From the NCBI GenBank assembly GCA_021464415.1, contig JAKCWG010000423.1, forward strand, positions 107,920-171,919: DNA of 64,000 nucleotides, in the 5' to 3' direction. The notes below the pieces were generated by a model. The model saw only the letters and a program-made list of their open reading frames with translations. It was not told where the DNA came from and made no database searches. Positions 24,812-36,891 of the stretch are shown piece after piece (positions within the stretch are counted from its first letter, which is position 1; each line of letters begins with the position of its first letter). A program made the translations under genes and the position numbers. This DNA comes from Lonicera japonica (taxonomy: Eukaryota > Streptophyta > Magnoliopsida > Dipsacales > Caprifoliaceae).

Positions 24812-25274
24812 TGTTGAAAGTTAATTTCTAAAATCAACATGTCAAATTATCAAGATCTTAATTAAAACACTTAAACCGCGTACCTGGATTCATAATAAAC
24901 AAATGCGGAATATGAGGATCGATCACAATAACAGCACGGAGGTGGTCTTCCTCAACCAAATCACCTTAGTATCTTCATGGGAATTTTGGTTCTCTTCCAG
25001 ATGGGGAGAATAGAGCTGTAATTTGATTTGGTGTATTGGAGACCATAACCATAATATTTTTTTATATATATAAACTAATTAGAGTTCCCATTAAATGCTA
25101 ATAAGCTCATATAAAGTATCTACCCATGTGGCCCACATTAATTTGAATAGTCTATGGGCTTCACTAAAAATTAATTAGACCATTAAAAATTAACCCATTA
25201 ATTTAAATAGAAAATATAATTAAAATATTATAATATGTTGCTCCCATAAATTAGAAAAAATAAATTTTCTAACA
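24812..25274 (-). repeat. 5' LTR of copia B
   Basis: 463 bp, direct repeat of 9859-10331. The adjacent PBS (24799-24811, complement AGTGGTATTAGAG) and the TSD AAGTT at 25275-25279 fix it as the 5' end of a minus-strand element. Confidence 0.92.
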
Positions 25275-27810
25275 AAGTTTGCACAAAACACTTTTTTAAT
25301 CAAAACCCTCATTTTAAAACACAATTGATAAACTAACCCTTATTTAAAAACAATAGTAAAAACTAGGTCCTTATTTTCAAAAAGTATTATTCCCCAAATA
25401 TTTAAAAAAAAAAATTGTCACACAAGATCTTTTACCCATTTTTAGAAAATTCAAATTTAGTCCAGAGTATTGCTAACAGAAAAAAATAAATTACAGCTTA
25501 GTAGCAACATTTAAATAAATTTTTATTTTTTTATATTTGTATACAAGAAGGCCCCATCTTATAAATTCGCCTTGTACCCATAAATTTGACGGGCCAGCCG
25601 TGACACTACCTTTAGTCCATATATTCTAACCTGTTGAATGAATTGCATTTAGAGATTGAATAGACCATATATAATCAAAGTAACACAAATTGAACACATA
25701 GGGTTAACCCAATGACTTGTCTATGTGGGGGGGATTGATCTATTTAGCAGGAAATTTCGTATTTGAATTCCTTTAGCTAGGTACAATTTTCCTTGGGCCA
25801 AATCGAGGAAAGACAGAAAAAAAAAAAAGGTAACTCAAATTTGTGCAATCGGTTTTCCAACTCCCGTATTTGAAACCCCAGGTACAATTCCCTCAGGCCA
25901 ACTCGAAGAAAGACCACAAACAAAATAGTGAATCAAATCCCCCCAGGTACAAATTCCCTAGGGCCAACTCGAAGAAAGATCACAAACAAAAAAGTGAATT
26001 AAATTGTGCCTTCAGTTGATGACCAGGTTTGACTCCCACATCTAATATTGGCGTAAAGGTCAACCCATCGAAAGACAAAAAAAAAAAAAAAAAGCCTTCA
26101 GAATCTGACTTTCACTTAAATTTGGGAATTTGAAAGATTAGAGTCTAAAGTGAGATAATAGGTAAACTTTCGGGATTGAAAAGTCAATTACCTTTAAATA
26201 TGAGATCTAGTTGTACGACAAACTTTGACTCCCATATCTACTATTGGCAAAAAAAACAAAAAAAAAAAACTTTAGAATTTGACTCACTTAAATTTGGGAA
26301 TTTAAAACATTGGAGTCTAAAGTTAGACAATAGGTAAACTTTATGGATTGAAAGGTCAATTACCCTGAAATATGACTTCGGTTAACAATTAATTAGACCA
26401 TAAACTAGTTTTCTTTTCTTTTCTTCTCCAAAAAACAAAAAAATTAAAATTAAAATTGACTATATTAAAATCGGTTAACAATTAATTAGACCATAAACTA
26501 GTTTTCTTTTCTTTTCTTCTCAAAAAACAAATAAATAAATAAAAACTAGAAGTACTAGTTTCTATATCAATTAGCAATTTAACAGTGGTAAATATTTATC
26601 CATAAATGAAAAATATAATTATATTTTAAATTCATATCTCATTTTGCTACTTCTTTTTCAGATTTTTCTAATTACCGTGGAAGTTAGATTGCATGGAAAC
26701 ATTTTTTTAACGTTAACAAACATTTTGTTAGCTTCATTTACTTTCATTCCATAGAAGCAGATAAATTTTAAATATAATCTATTTAATTATCTAAGTTGAT
26801 ACCTCTAATATCCCAAAATCACTTTGTACATTCAAGAAATATGACACAAGTAATCATAAATTTATACTTGTATCAAAGATACAATTGAAAATTTTGACGG
26901 AAAATTTAATTTCCTCCAATCTCTCATTAAAAACTTTTGACAGTTTGCTTTTGATTTCCATTTCCTTTAAATAGAGATTCACTGATTTCATTAGAAATGC
27001 TGAATAGCTTTTTAGCTTTGAGAAGGAAGACTCATAAATTTTGCTTTGAATTTTTTGTTGTGTACTCATTCACAATTTCAATCATGTTCCAGCAACTAGA
27101 CAAAGCATAAAAAGTTACATTAATTTTTTGCATTCAAACAACATGACTTTGCACAAGCATCAATAATTTATGATTTATTTTATGTTAATTATCAATCTAT
27201 ACTTTTTTTCTTATTAATGAAAAAGTAAATTATAAATCACCAAGCAATATGATTTAACAATTGCTCATGCATTTGGTCTCTTTAAAAAGAAAATAGACAT
27301 TAATAATATTGTTATGAACACCAAACAATTAATTTAAAAACTATCTTCCTTGTTATATACACAATTTGTCATCCCTTGCTTAACAAATGCGCATATGGTA
27401 TAGTGGAATCTTTGATTTTTTAAATGTATTTTACATATATTAGTACATAAATGGTATATAAGATAAAATTAGAAGTCGTTAGAGTTGACGTTTTGGGTTA
27501 CGAATGCACGCTATTTGAGATTAGTGCACTCAAATCACATTATGCAAGGTATTCCACGAATTAGACAACACATAACATGACCCATTAGATTTTAATTGAA
27601 TGTTCTTAAATGCATCACAAAATCAGTCTTTTCATCCCACTAAAATTCAAAATAAGCCAAACCTAACCTAAAAATTAGCGTAAAATACTTTCTTCTCTCC
27701 CCAATTTCTATCTTAATTAAAAAAAAAAACGTCGCTATTAACTTCATGTCATGTTTGCATTGTTTCCAACCTACTATAAATTAATTTAACTGTGACATTG
27801 AAAAATGAAG
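25275..27810. repeat. H tandem repeat unit 1, right part
   Basis: Shares ordered landmarks with the next unit: gccccatcttataaa (25550 against 28611), 'gattgaatagaccatatataatcaaag' (25655 against 28717), 'aatttaatttcctcc' (26903 against 29611) and 'gacccattagattttaat' (27578 against 31417). Around 25,700-25,760 a tRNA-B-box-like 'gtatttgaattcc' occurs in a SINE-like context. Two near-identical ~70-bp blocks at 26378-26440 and 26470-26530 (ggttaacaattaattagacc...) form a local duplication. No gene is seen. Confidence 0.7.
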
Positions 27811-30286
27811 CTTAAAGTGATCTGCAAAATACTTAAGGAATAATAGTTTTATAAATTAAGAGCCTAAATATGACAAAACTCCAAAATGGGTGCAACATTA
27901 ATTTTACAGTAGATTTTCCAATTGTAATTCTTTATGGTATCGTGCAAAATTAAGTTTGCACCTTATGTTTTTAGTATATTATTATATCCAAGTGTTTAAT
28001 TAACAGTACTTTAGAGTTATTTCAACAAGTTACAAATTTGAACTCATTTATTAATAAAAACACACGTGTAATTTTTTTTGGATTACACAAAGTTAAGTTT
28101 GCACTCCTTTTATAATACATTACTACGTATTGGGATTTATTTGAAATTACTTTAAAGTGAAATCAATGACACAAAAGAATATACTTGTTAAAAAATATAA
28201 ACACATCATGCAAAATAAATTTAAATTAAATTTTTTGGATTGCAAGGTTATGTTTACACAAACACAATTTTATGCAATGTTAAGTTTGCAGAAAACACAA
28301 TTTTCTGCAAAATTAAGTTTGCACAAAATTAGACACAATTTCGGTCAAATCCCTCATTTTAAAACACAATTGATAAACATGCCCTTGTTTAAAAAAAAAC
28401 AAACAAACAAACCAACCAACCAACCTAGGCCCTTATTTCCAAAAAATATTATTCTCTGAATATTTTGCAAAAAAAATTGTCACAAAAGACCTTTTCCCAT
28501 TTTAATAAAATTCAAATTTAGTCCAAAATATTGCTAACAGAAAAAAAAATTACATGCTTAATAACAAAGCTTAAATAAATTTTGATTTTTTTATATTTGT
28601 ATATAAGAAAGCCCCATCTTATAAACTCGCCTTAGACCCATATATAAACTTGATGGGCCAGCCGTGATTCAACGCGCGCTCTGTCAATTCTAACTAGTTG
28701 AATGAATTGGCTTTAGAGATCGAATAGACCATATATAATCAAAGTGAATCAAATTGAACACATAAGGTTGGTCCAATAATTTGTTTACATGGCGGATCAA
28801 TCTATTTAACGGGAGATTTCGTGTTTGAATCTCCCAAAGTATGAATTCCCTTGGGCCAACTTGAGGAAAGACCCAAAAAAAAACTTAAAAAATTGTGCCA
28901 TCAGTTTTGTGACTGAGTTTGACTCTCACATCTAATATTAAGAAAGTTCAAGGAGTAAAACATATTAGAATCTCAAACGTACAAATCAACTTCCTTTAGC
29001 GGAACTTTTCGTGATCAAATCTCTCACAGGTACAAATTTCTAATTAACTATATTAAAATTGGTTAACAACTAATTAGACCTTAAACACTTTTCTTTTCAT
29101 CTCTTCTCAAAAATAATAATAATAATAACTAGAAGTACTTGTACAATAATATGAAAACTTGGAAAAGAAGCCTGCCTATTAGCCAAAGAAGCAATTAAGA
29201 ACATTAAAATTAAAGTTTTAATCTCTATCAATTGGCGATTAACGTGGTAAATATTTATCAATAAATTAATAATCTAATTTTATTTTAAATTCATATCCCA
29301 CTTGGACATGGGCACTCACTTTTTTAAAATATTTTAATTACTGTTAAAATTGGATTGCATGGAAATCTTTAACGTTAACAACTGTTTCCTGAACTTCATT
29401 TATTTTCATTTCATAGAAGCAGAGAAATTTGTAAATTTTTTATGTTATAACCTATTCAATCATCTAGGTTGACACTTATAATATCCTAGAATCACTTTGT
29501 ACATTAAAAAAATATGATACTAAGAGTTTAACAATACAAGTAAAAATAGTTTTTATGTAATCATAGATTTATACTTGCAAAAAAAATTGAATTGAAAATC
29601 TTGACCGGGAATTTAATTTCCTCCGATCTCTTATTACAAAATTTTAAAAGTTTGCATTTGATTTCCATTTCCTTTAAATAGAGATAGCAATTTTTCATGA
29701 TTTCATTAGAAATGCTGAATAGGTTATTAGATTTGAGCAGGAAGACTTATAAATTTTGCTTTGAATTTTTTTTTTATGTACTCATTAACAATTTCAATCA
29801 TGCTCCGGCAACTAGACAATGCATAAAAGTTACATTTTGCACATTCAAGCAACATGACCTTGCACAAGTATCAATAATTTATGATTTATTTTATGTTAAT
29901 CATCTATCTATATTTTTTTTTCTTAGTAATGAAAAAGTAAATTGTAAATCACCAAGCAATATGATTCAACAATTTCACACGTGTAATGTATTTGGTCTTT
30001 TTCAAAACATAGTACTATATATGAGACATTAATAATATTGTTATGAACGCCAAATAACTAATTTAAAAACTATCATCTTTGCTATATCATCCCTTGCTTT
30101 ACAAATACATATATAAATTATAATATAGTGGAATCTTTGATATTTCTAATCTATTTTATATATAATTAGTACATAAATGGCATATATGAGTGTCTTTTGT
30201 TTAACACTGGAAGTCAATCTAAAATTAGAAGTCGCTAGAATTAACGTTTTGGGTTGCGAATGCATGCTATTTGAGATAAGCGCACG
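27811..30286. repeat. H tandem repeat unit 2 (continues after the solo LTR at 31371)
   Basis: Runs from 'cttaaagtgatctgcaaaatac' to 'tgagataagcgcac', where the solo LTR is inserted. Landmark spacing to units 1 and 3 is 2.7-3.1 kb once insertions are subtracted. No protein motif is recognised in any frame. Confidence 0.7.
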
Positions 30287-31095
30287 TGTGAGAATCCGCA
30301 AATGCGACCCCTGGGTTCTCGTTCCCGTTGGTGGGCGTCTGAAACATCGGAAAGGATTCCGTTGTTCCATTTGCTTCTACGTGTTGATGATTCATATCGG
30401 GAGTCCCTCTATCCAATTTCTAGATGCAAGAGGGTTCGTTCAGAGTCGCCAGTACGTTTTACGAGAAAACGGACAAAATGATTGTGTAAGAGGGAAGGCT
30501 ACATATAAGCCTTTCTTTACATGTTTGTCTACGAAACCAGGATTCTATAGGGTTCGGGAACTATATTACGGTTTGGGAAGGTGTTAAGCACCCATTCCGC
30601 CCTTTCGATCTCTAGTGGTCTTATATGTTTATTCTATGTTGGAAAACTTGGATGCTTTTACTGATATTCTACTGCTTTCTGGGAATAACTAATGAAAACC
30701 TGTTTTTCAAGCGCGTTAGGAATCTACCACGACTATGTCGCCACTTCGCTTACTACAATAAAACTAAAATACAAATATCTTATTTAATTACTAGAAGAGA
30801 CTTTAGTTACCTTCCCGACGATATATATAAGAATAAGAGAGAGAAAATATAATACAGCAGAGAAGACCTCCGGCGAATATTAGCTTTTCCTCTTAGAAAT
30901 ATTTTCAGCGGTCTGACTCTAGAAGGTGGCACTCCGGGTGCCAAGATTAGATCCGAGACTCTTGCGGAAATAAATGTTATCGCAGATGCTTCCGGAGAAG
31001 GCTTAAAGATTAAAAAATATGAGAGAGAGAACAAGGAATTATAGTATAGAAATTGTGGCGAGAAGTTGCCGTCCTAGAACCCTTGGGGGTGTTGG

Positions 31096-31105
31096 CCTAT
31101 TTATA
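31096..31105 (-). promoter_or_regulatory. TATA box of the solo gypsy LTR
   Basis: The minus strand reads TATAAATAGG, identical to the TATA box of both G LTRs. It lies 15 bp downstream of the nearest TGTCGCGCGACA palindrome. Confidence 0.75.
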
Positions 31106-31120
31106 GTGCTCGGGAGAGAT

Positions 31121-31285
31121 TGTCGCGCGACATTCCCCCAGAAAGGGCAAGTGTCGCGCGACATCTCTCTTTGTCGCGCGACAAACGGCTGAAGTGATGG
31201 ATTCTGACACTGTGATGTGTCAGAAAGTGGTTGGTCGGGTGCAGAGGGGTTTGTCGCGCGACATAGGAATGATTGTCGCGCGACA
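31121..31285 (-). promoter_or_regulatory. Array of five perfect TGTCGCGCGACA palindromes in the solo LTR
   Basis: Exact 12-bp palindromes lie at 31121-31132, 31152-31163, 31172-31183, 31252-31263 and 31274-31285. Two copies of a second inverted repeat (TCTGACAC...GTGTCAGA) lie at about 31203-31224 and 31304-31325. All are upstream of the TATA box in LTR sense. Confidence 0.9.
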
Positions 31286-31370
31286 AACGGCTGAAGTGAT
31301 GGTTCTGACACTGTGATGTGTCAGAAAGTCGTTAGGGTTCTTGCGGGGGTCACAGATCGGGGTGTCTACA

Positions 31371-32470
31371 GCACGCAATTCACAATACACCATGAATTAG
31401 ACAACACTTACATGACCCATTAGATTTTAATTGAATGTTCTTAAATGTATCACAAAATCGGTCTTTTTACCCCACTAAAATTTAAAATAAGTCAAACCTA
31501 ATTTAAAAAATAGAGTAAAATACTTTCTTCTCATCCCGATTTCTATCATAAGAAAAAACTATTAACCGCTTGTAATGTTCACGTTGTTTCCAGCCTACTA
31601 TAAATTAAGTTAACTTGTGACATTGAAAATGGAGCTTATTTGGTAAAAAAAAATCTGTAAAATACTTAAGGAATAATATTTTTATAAATTAAGGGCCTAA
31701 TTTTGCAATAGATTTTCCGATTGTAATTATTTATGGTATCGTGCAAAATAAAGTTTGCACTTCATATTTTTTTTATTATATTATTATATCTAAGTGTTTA
31801 ATTAACAATACTTTAGAGTTATTTCAAGAAGTTACAAATTTAAATTCATTTATTAATAAAAACACATATGATAATTTTTTTGAGTTATGCAATTAAAGTT
31901 AAGTTTGCACTCCTTTTATAATACATTATTACTACGTATTGAAGTTTATTTGATATTGCTTTAGAGTGAAATGAGTGACACACCAGAATATATTTGCTAA
32001 AAAATATAAACACATCATACAAAACAAATTTACATTAAATTTTTTGTATTGCAAGGATAAATTTGCACAAAATACTATTTCGGTCAAAACTGTTATTTTA
32101 AAACACAATTGATAGACATGCCATTATTTCAAAAAAGTAATAAAAATTAAGCCTTATTTTCAAAAAAATAAAAAATTAATATCATTCCCTGAATACTTTA
32201 CGAAAAAAATGATCACACAAGCCCTCTTTGCCCCATTTTCACAAAATTCAAGTTTAGTCCAGAATATTGCTAACAGGAAAAAAAAATTACATCCTTAGTA
32301 TCAAAGTTTAAATAATTTCTTATTTTCTTATATTTGTATGTAAGAGTGCCCCGTCATATAAATTTGTTTGGGACCTATATATAAATTTAACGTGCCAACC
32401 GTGATTCAGCCCTTTATCAATTCTAATCTAATCAGCTGAACAGATTGAATAGACCATATCTATACTTATA
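31371..32470. repeat. H unit 2 (end) and unit 3 (start)
   Basis: Continues unit 2 after the solo LTR ('gcaattcacaataca...gacccattagattttaat'). Unit 3 then starts at about 31640 with the same text as 27811 and 36100. It ends near 32470, where similarity to the other units stops and unrelated DNA begins. Confidence 0.65.
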
Positions 32471-32676
32471 TACTACTAATTAATAAAGTCTCAGTCTATA
32501 TTTTGGTATGTCAATCTAATGACTAAATTACTCTACCCTATAATGTTATTTCCCCTTGTGACATATGGGGTTTACTCGGTAAATTCACACCAATAGCTTT
32601 TTCCATATCCACTAACCCACTATTTACCTACACATCACCGGCCATCTCTCTTTCAACCACTTCTTTTCAAAACTAA

Positions 32677-33083
32677 CAGTCTGTTTGGATTGAAAGGAGG
32701 GAGTGGAAAGAAAATGATTAGTCATGAAGGAAAGGAAATAGAATGGAATGAGTTTAATCTTATTATTATTTTGATAGATACGGAAAGAAAGGGAGGGAAG
32801 AAAATAACTCCGTTTGAATAGAAAGATGGAAATGAATGAAATGAAGAAAAATAATGTAATTTATTAAAAAAGTAAATTGTTTATTAAAAATGTTTCATTT
32901 CCTTCCCAATCCTCCGAATATTAGAAGGAAAGAAAGTAAGGGAATAGAGAGGAATGACACTCCCTTCCACTCCTTCCATTTCCATTCCATTCTCTTTAAA
33001 TATTCTATCCAAACAAAGGAAATGCAATCCCTCCTCCTCTTTTCCTTTCCCTGCCTTCCCATTCCTTTCATCCAAACGAACGG
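32677..33083. mobile_element. Tourist-like (PIF/Harbinger) MITE, 407 bp
   Basis: The left end CAGTCTGTTTGGATTGAAAGG pairs with the complement of the right end, CCGTTCGTTTGGATGAAAGG. It is flanked by TAA (32674-32676 and 33084-33086), the target type of PIF/Harbinger elements. Arms are rich in 'ggaatggaatg' and its complement, so the element can fold back. No coding capacity. Confidence 0.7.
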
Positions 33084-33086
33084 TAA

Positions 33087-35099
33087 CTTCCTATATGAAT
33101 TTATGTTTCGTTACCTCACTAACCCTATGTTGTTTTCCTTTTGCCTTTAATTAATTTGTGCTCCTTGAATGTTAGTTCCCATTTCATACAGAAGGCTTGT
33201 TCCTCTTTCATATATATATATATATATATATGAATTTAGATTTTAATGTATCCAAATATTGAAGAATTGGGAATGCGTGTAGTGCGTTATCATGTATAAT
33301 GTATGATGCTATTGTCTCAGTAATGCATGCGTAATTCTCCTTCAATCTTCTCTCATCTATAATAAAATATTCAATATAACAATTATAACGACACATATTA
33401 TCACTTACACATCGTTTACCTCTTCTTAGATTGAAATCCCCAAACAGTTGGATTCAGGTTAATAGAAAATAACATTCCCAATTCTTACTCGCCAGAGAAT
33501 CGTTTCCCGGCAATGTGTTGCCGGTAAAATCATATTATATCAGATCTCTCATGGGTGGCGGTTGCCGTTGGAGGAGGTATTGTTATGTTCATTGGTGAGA
33601 GAAAATGAAGATTTATGTACACTACACATATATACCAACAGAAAGTGGGTTATTTAATTTAGATAGAGAAAGTGGATCAGTGCTGTGTGATTTTCAGAGG
33701 GGTAGGGAGTCATTTTTAGTGAGAGAAAATGGGGTTGTTGGTGAATTTTTAGTGAGAGAAGGGGTTGTTCTTTGAGAGCGAGAAATATATATATATATAT
33801 ATATGAGATGGGTATTACGAATTGTATTACAAATAAGAAAGAGTGATTTGTGTGTGGTTGATTTTAGAGAGAGAGATGGGGGATCTGTGGGTGGAAAAGA
33901 AGAAGAAAGGAGGTTGAGTGTCTTAGGAACCATCTCACCCAAAAACTTAAACTCAACACTCTTCCTCACATGCGATCCCTACTCACACGTGGAGAGACAA
34001 ACCAAACCAGTGCACTTTCTCTGATACTATGTTAGGAACCATTTTACCTAAAAGCTAAAGTTATTAAATAGTGGCCAACAATATATATCATGCTCTTCAA
34101 CAGAGTGTGTATTGTTGGTGTTCCAGAGAAAGAGACCGAACAGAGAAACTTCTTCAATATGTATATTATTACTTGTGTGTATATTTGTGGTACGGTGAGA
34201 GAATAGATCGATTTTCTCAAAATTATTAATTTTCATGAATTTTCCCGGAGTTGGGTTTTGGTTTTCTTGGCATGAATTAAAATGAAGCATTTTCTTGAAA
34301 AATGCTTAACTTTCCAAGAGAATTCATGAATTTTTTCGGAAAATGCATGAACTTCCCAGAAAGTTAAACACATTCCAAGAAAAATGCCTTATCACAAAAC
34401 GTTATGGTTTTTATTCCCATTTTGGATTTAAAAAAAGATCTAAAAAAATCTATAATCGTTTCATCAATATATATACTGTATATTTGTAATCCTTTTAATT
34501 AAAATTTTGGTTATAATCCTTTGTGTATCATATATATATACACATGTATATGTTATATATATATTACCTAAAGGTAGAGCCGACTCTACGTTCACCTAGG
34601 GCTTCCGACTTAATAGGGCCCCTAATTTATTTATTTTCTTTATATAGAATTGAAGTTATAGTAGGTAAAATTAAAATAACTTTTTAGTTGAATAAAAGTA
34701 AACGGGACAATTGTTTCAACTGGTGATGGTACTTGTTTTCCAACTCAAGTTATTGAGTTCGTACTCTTGATATGGGCGGGATTGAGTTTTTTTTTTCTAA
34801 CATTACACAAGCACAAGTTCCCAATTCAACTACAATTAAAAACAAAAGGTAATAAAATAACCCTAAACCTTATATATTATTGAGTTTATTTAATTTCATA
34901 ATTTGTATATATATATATATATATTGGAATTTATTAATATAATTATATTACATGAATATATAAAAGGGAACCGAAACCAAAATTCGCCTGACTTTTGACT
35001 AAAAGTTTAGCTCAAATAACATGTTTCAGTTTCATCTCAACGGAACCCGTTTAAATAAGTACCAAAGTTTTACCAAGTAAACGATAGTCAAAATCCAAA
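33087..35099. other. Unclassified DNA interrupting H unit 3, with microsatellites, a possible SINE and copia-like remnants
   Basis: (TA)n tracts lie at 33211-33231, 33786-33804 and 34909-34925. At about 33922 and 34029 two copies of 'ttaggaaccat(c/t)t(c/t)acc' occur, the second beside 'ctctgatactatg', which resembles a reversed initiator-Met PBS. This suggests a rearranged minus-strand copia remnant. Around 34270-34390 short repeats of 'gcattttcttgaaaaatgc' type occur. No gene is supported. Confidence 0.4.
34700..34800 (+). mobile_element. Possible tRNA-derived SINE
   Basis: An A-box-like 'actggtgatggtac' near 34719, a B-box-like 'gagttcgtactc' near 34753, then 'gatatgggcggga' and a T run. 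This is the usual layout of plant tRNA-related SINEs. No target duplication was fixed. Confidence 0.35.
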
Positions 35100-36891
35100 T
35101 ACCGCTGCTATAAAAGATAGAATTAAAAATTTTAACAGAGAATTTAATTTCCTCCGATCTCTCATTAAAAACTTTTCACAGTTTGCATTTGATCTCTCAT
35201 TAAATGATAGATGCACTTGTTCATGATTTCATTAGAAATGCTGAATAGCTTATTATCTTAATTTGAGTAGGAAGACTCGCAAATTTTGCTTTTGAACTTT
35301 TTGGTTATCTACTCATTCACAATTTCAATCATGTTCCCGCAAGTAGGCAATGCATAAAAGTTTCATTTTGTACATTCAAGCAACATGACCTCGCACAAGC
35401 ATCAATAATTTATGATTTATTTTAGGTTAATTATCATATCTATATATCTATATTTTTTTTTCTTATTAATGAAAAGGTAAATTATAAATTACCAACCAAT
35501 ATGATTTAATAATTGCACACGTGTCATGTATTTGGTCTCTTTCAAAAAATAATACTATATATGAGACATAAATAAATTGTTATGAACACCAAATAATTAA
35601 TTTAAAAACCATTATATTTGCTATATACACTATTTATCATCCCTTGCCTTACAAATGCGCATATAGTATAGTAGAATCTTTGATATTTGTAACGTATTTT
35701 ATATATATTAGTAAATAAAAGGTATATATGAGTCTCTTTTGTCCGTGCAAGACGAAAGAGGAAGTTGCTAGAGTTGACATTTGGGTTGCGATTGCACGCT
35801 GTCTGAGATTAGTGCACTCAATTCACAATAGGCGCGGTGTTCCACATATTAGACAACACTTAACATGACCCATTAGATTTTAATGGAATGTTCTTAAATG
35901 CATCACAAAATCAGTGTTTTCACCCCCACGAAAATTCAAAATAAGTCAAACCTAACGTAAAAATTAGCGTAAAATACTTTCTTCTCTCCCCGATTTCTAT
36001 CCTAAGAAAAAATCTTTTTTGCTATTAACTTCATGTCATGTTCGCGTTGTTTCCAACCTACTATAAATTAAGTTAACCCATGACATTGAAAAATGAAGCT
36101 TAAAGTTAATTTTCTGAAAAATACTTAAGGAATAATAGTTTTATAAATTAAGGGCCTAAATATGACAAAACTTCAAAATGTGTGCAACATTAATTTTGCA
36201 GTAGATTTTTCAATTGCAATTCTTTATGGTATCATGCAAAATTAAGTTTGCACCGCATGTTTTTTAGTATATTATTATATCTAAGTGTTTAATTAACAGT
36301 ACTTTGGAGTTATTTCAACAAGTTACAAATTTAAACTTATTCATTAATAAAATCACAAATGTAATTTTTTGGGATTACGCAAAGTTAAGTTTGCACTCCT
36401 TCTTTTATAATACATTACTACGTATTGGGGTTTATTTAAAATTGCTTTAGAGTGAAATCAATGACACACAAGAATATACTTGTTAAAAAATATAAATACA
36501 TCATGCAAAATAAATTTACTTTAAATTTTTTGGATGGTAAGGTTATGTTTACACAACACAATTTTATGCAATATTAAGTTTGCACAAAATACAATTTTAT
36601 GAAAAATTAGGTTTGCACAAACCACAATTTTTTGGTCAAAACCCTCATTTTAAAACACAATTGATAAACATGCCCTTATTTCAAAATAAAAATAAGAATT
36701 AGGCCGTTATTTCCAAAAAATATTGTTCCCTAAATATTTTGCAAAAAAAATTTCCCACAAAAGACCTTTTCACATTTTTAAAAAAATCAAATTTAGTCCA
36801 AATATTGCTAACAGAAAAAAAAAATTACATGCTTAGTAACAAAGCTTAAATAAATTTTGATATTTTGATATTTTTATATAAGTTGGTCAGA
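35100..36891. repeat. H unit 3 (end) and unit 4 (start)
   Basis: Landmarks 'aatttaatttcctcc' (35142), 'gacccattagattttaat' (35868), 'ttctttatggtatcatgc' (36221) and 'catgcttagtaacaaagctt' (36828) occur in the same order as in units 1 and 2. At 36892 it is joined to a truncated Sirevirus LTR. Confidence 0.7.

Larger units (their letters stand above)
9859..25274 (-). mobile_element. Copia element B: decayed Ty1-copia LTR retrotransposon hosting Sirevirus A and two other insertions
   Basis: The LTRs are 9859-10331 (3' LTR in element sense) and 24812-25274 (5' LTR). They start and end TGTT...AACA and are flanked by the 5-bp duplication AAGTT (9854-9858 and 25275-25279). The flanks rejoin into an uninterrupted H unit. 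The PPT on the minus strand is cccaagtgggagat next to 10331. The PBS beside 24812 reads AGTGGTATTAGAG on the minus strand, initiator-Met type with one change. Without Sirevirus A the element is 7.2 kb, and without the internal foldback and TIR elements about 5.7 kb, a normal copia size. Coding regions are heavily eroded. Confidence 0.92.
30287..31370 (-). mobile_element. Solo LTR of the gypsy G family
   Basis: On the minus strand it starts TGTAGACACCCC (31370) and ends GGATTCTCACA (30287). It matches the G LTRs in order: palindrome array, TATA box, and the R/U5 text including the 'tactggcgactctgaacgaa' block. It is 1084 bp against 1519-1550 bp in G, so it has internal deletions. It is flanked by the 5-bp duplication GCACG (30282-30286 and 31371-31375). 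The equivalent empty site reads 'tgagattagtgcactcaattcac' at 35811. LTR-LTR recombination would explain the loss of the body. Confidence 0.93.

Noticed and set aside
30177..30587. 136-codon plus-strand frame
   Set aside because: It spans the border of the solo LTR and H DNA, so it cannot be a single ancestral gene.
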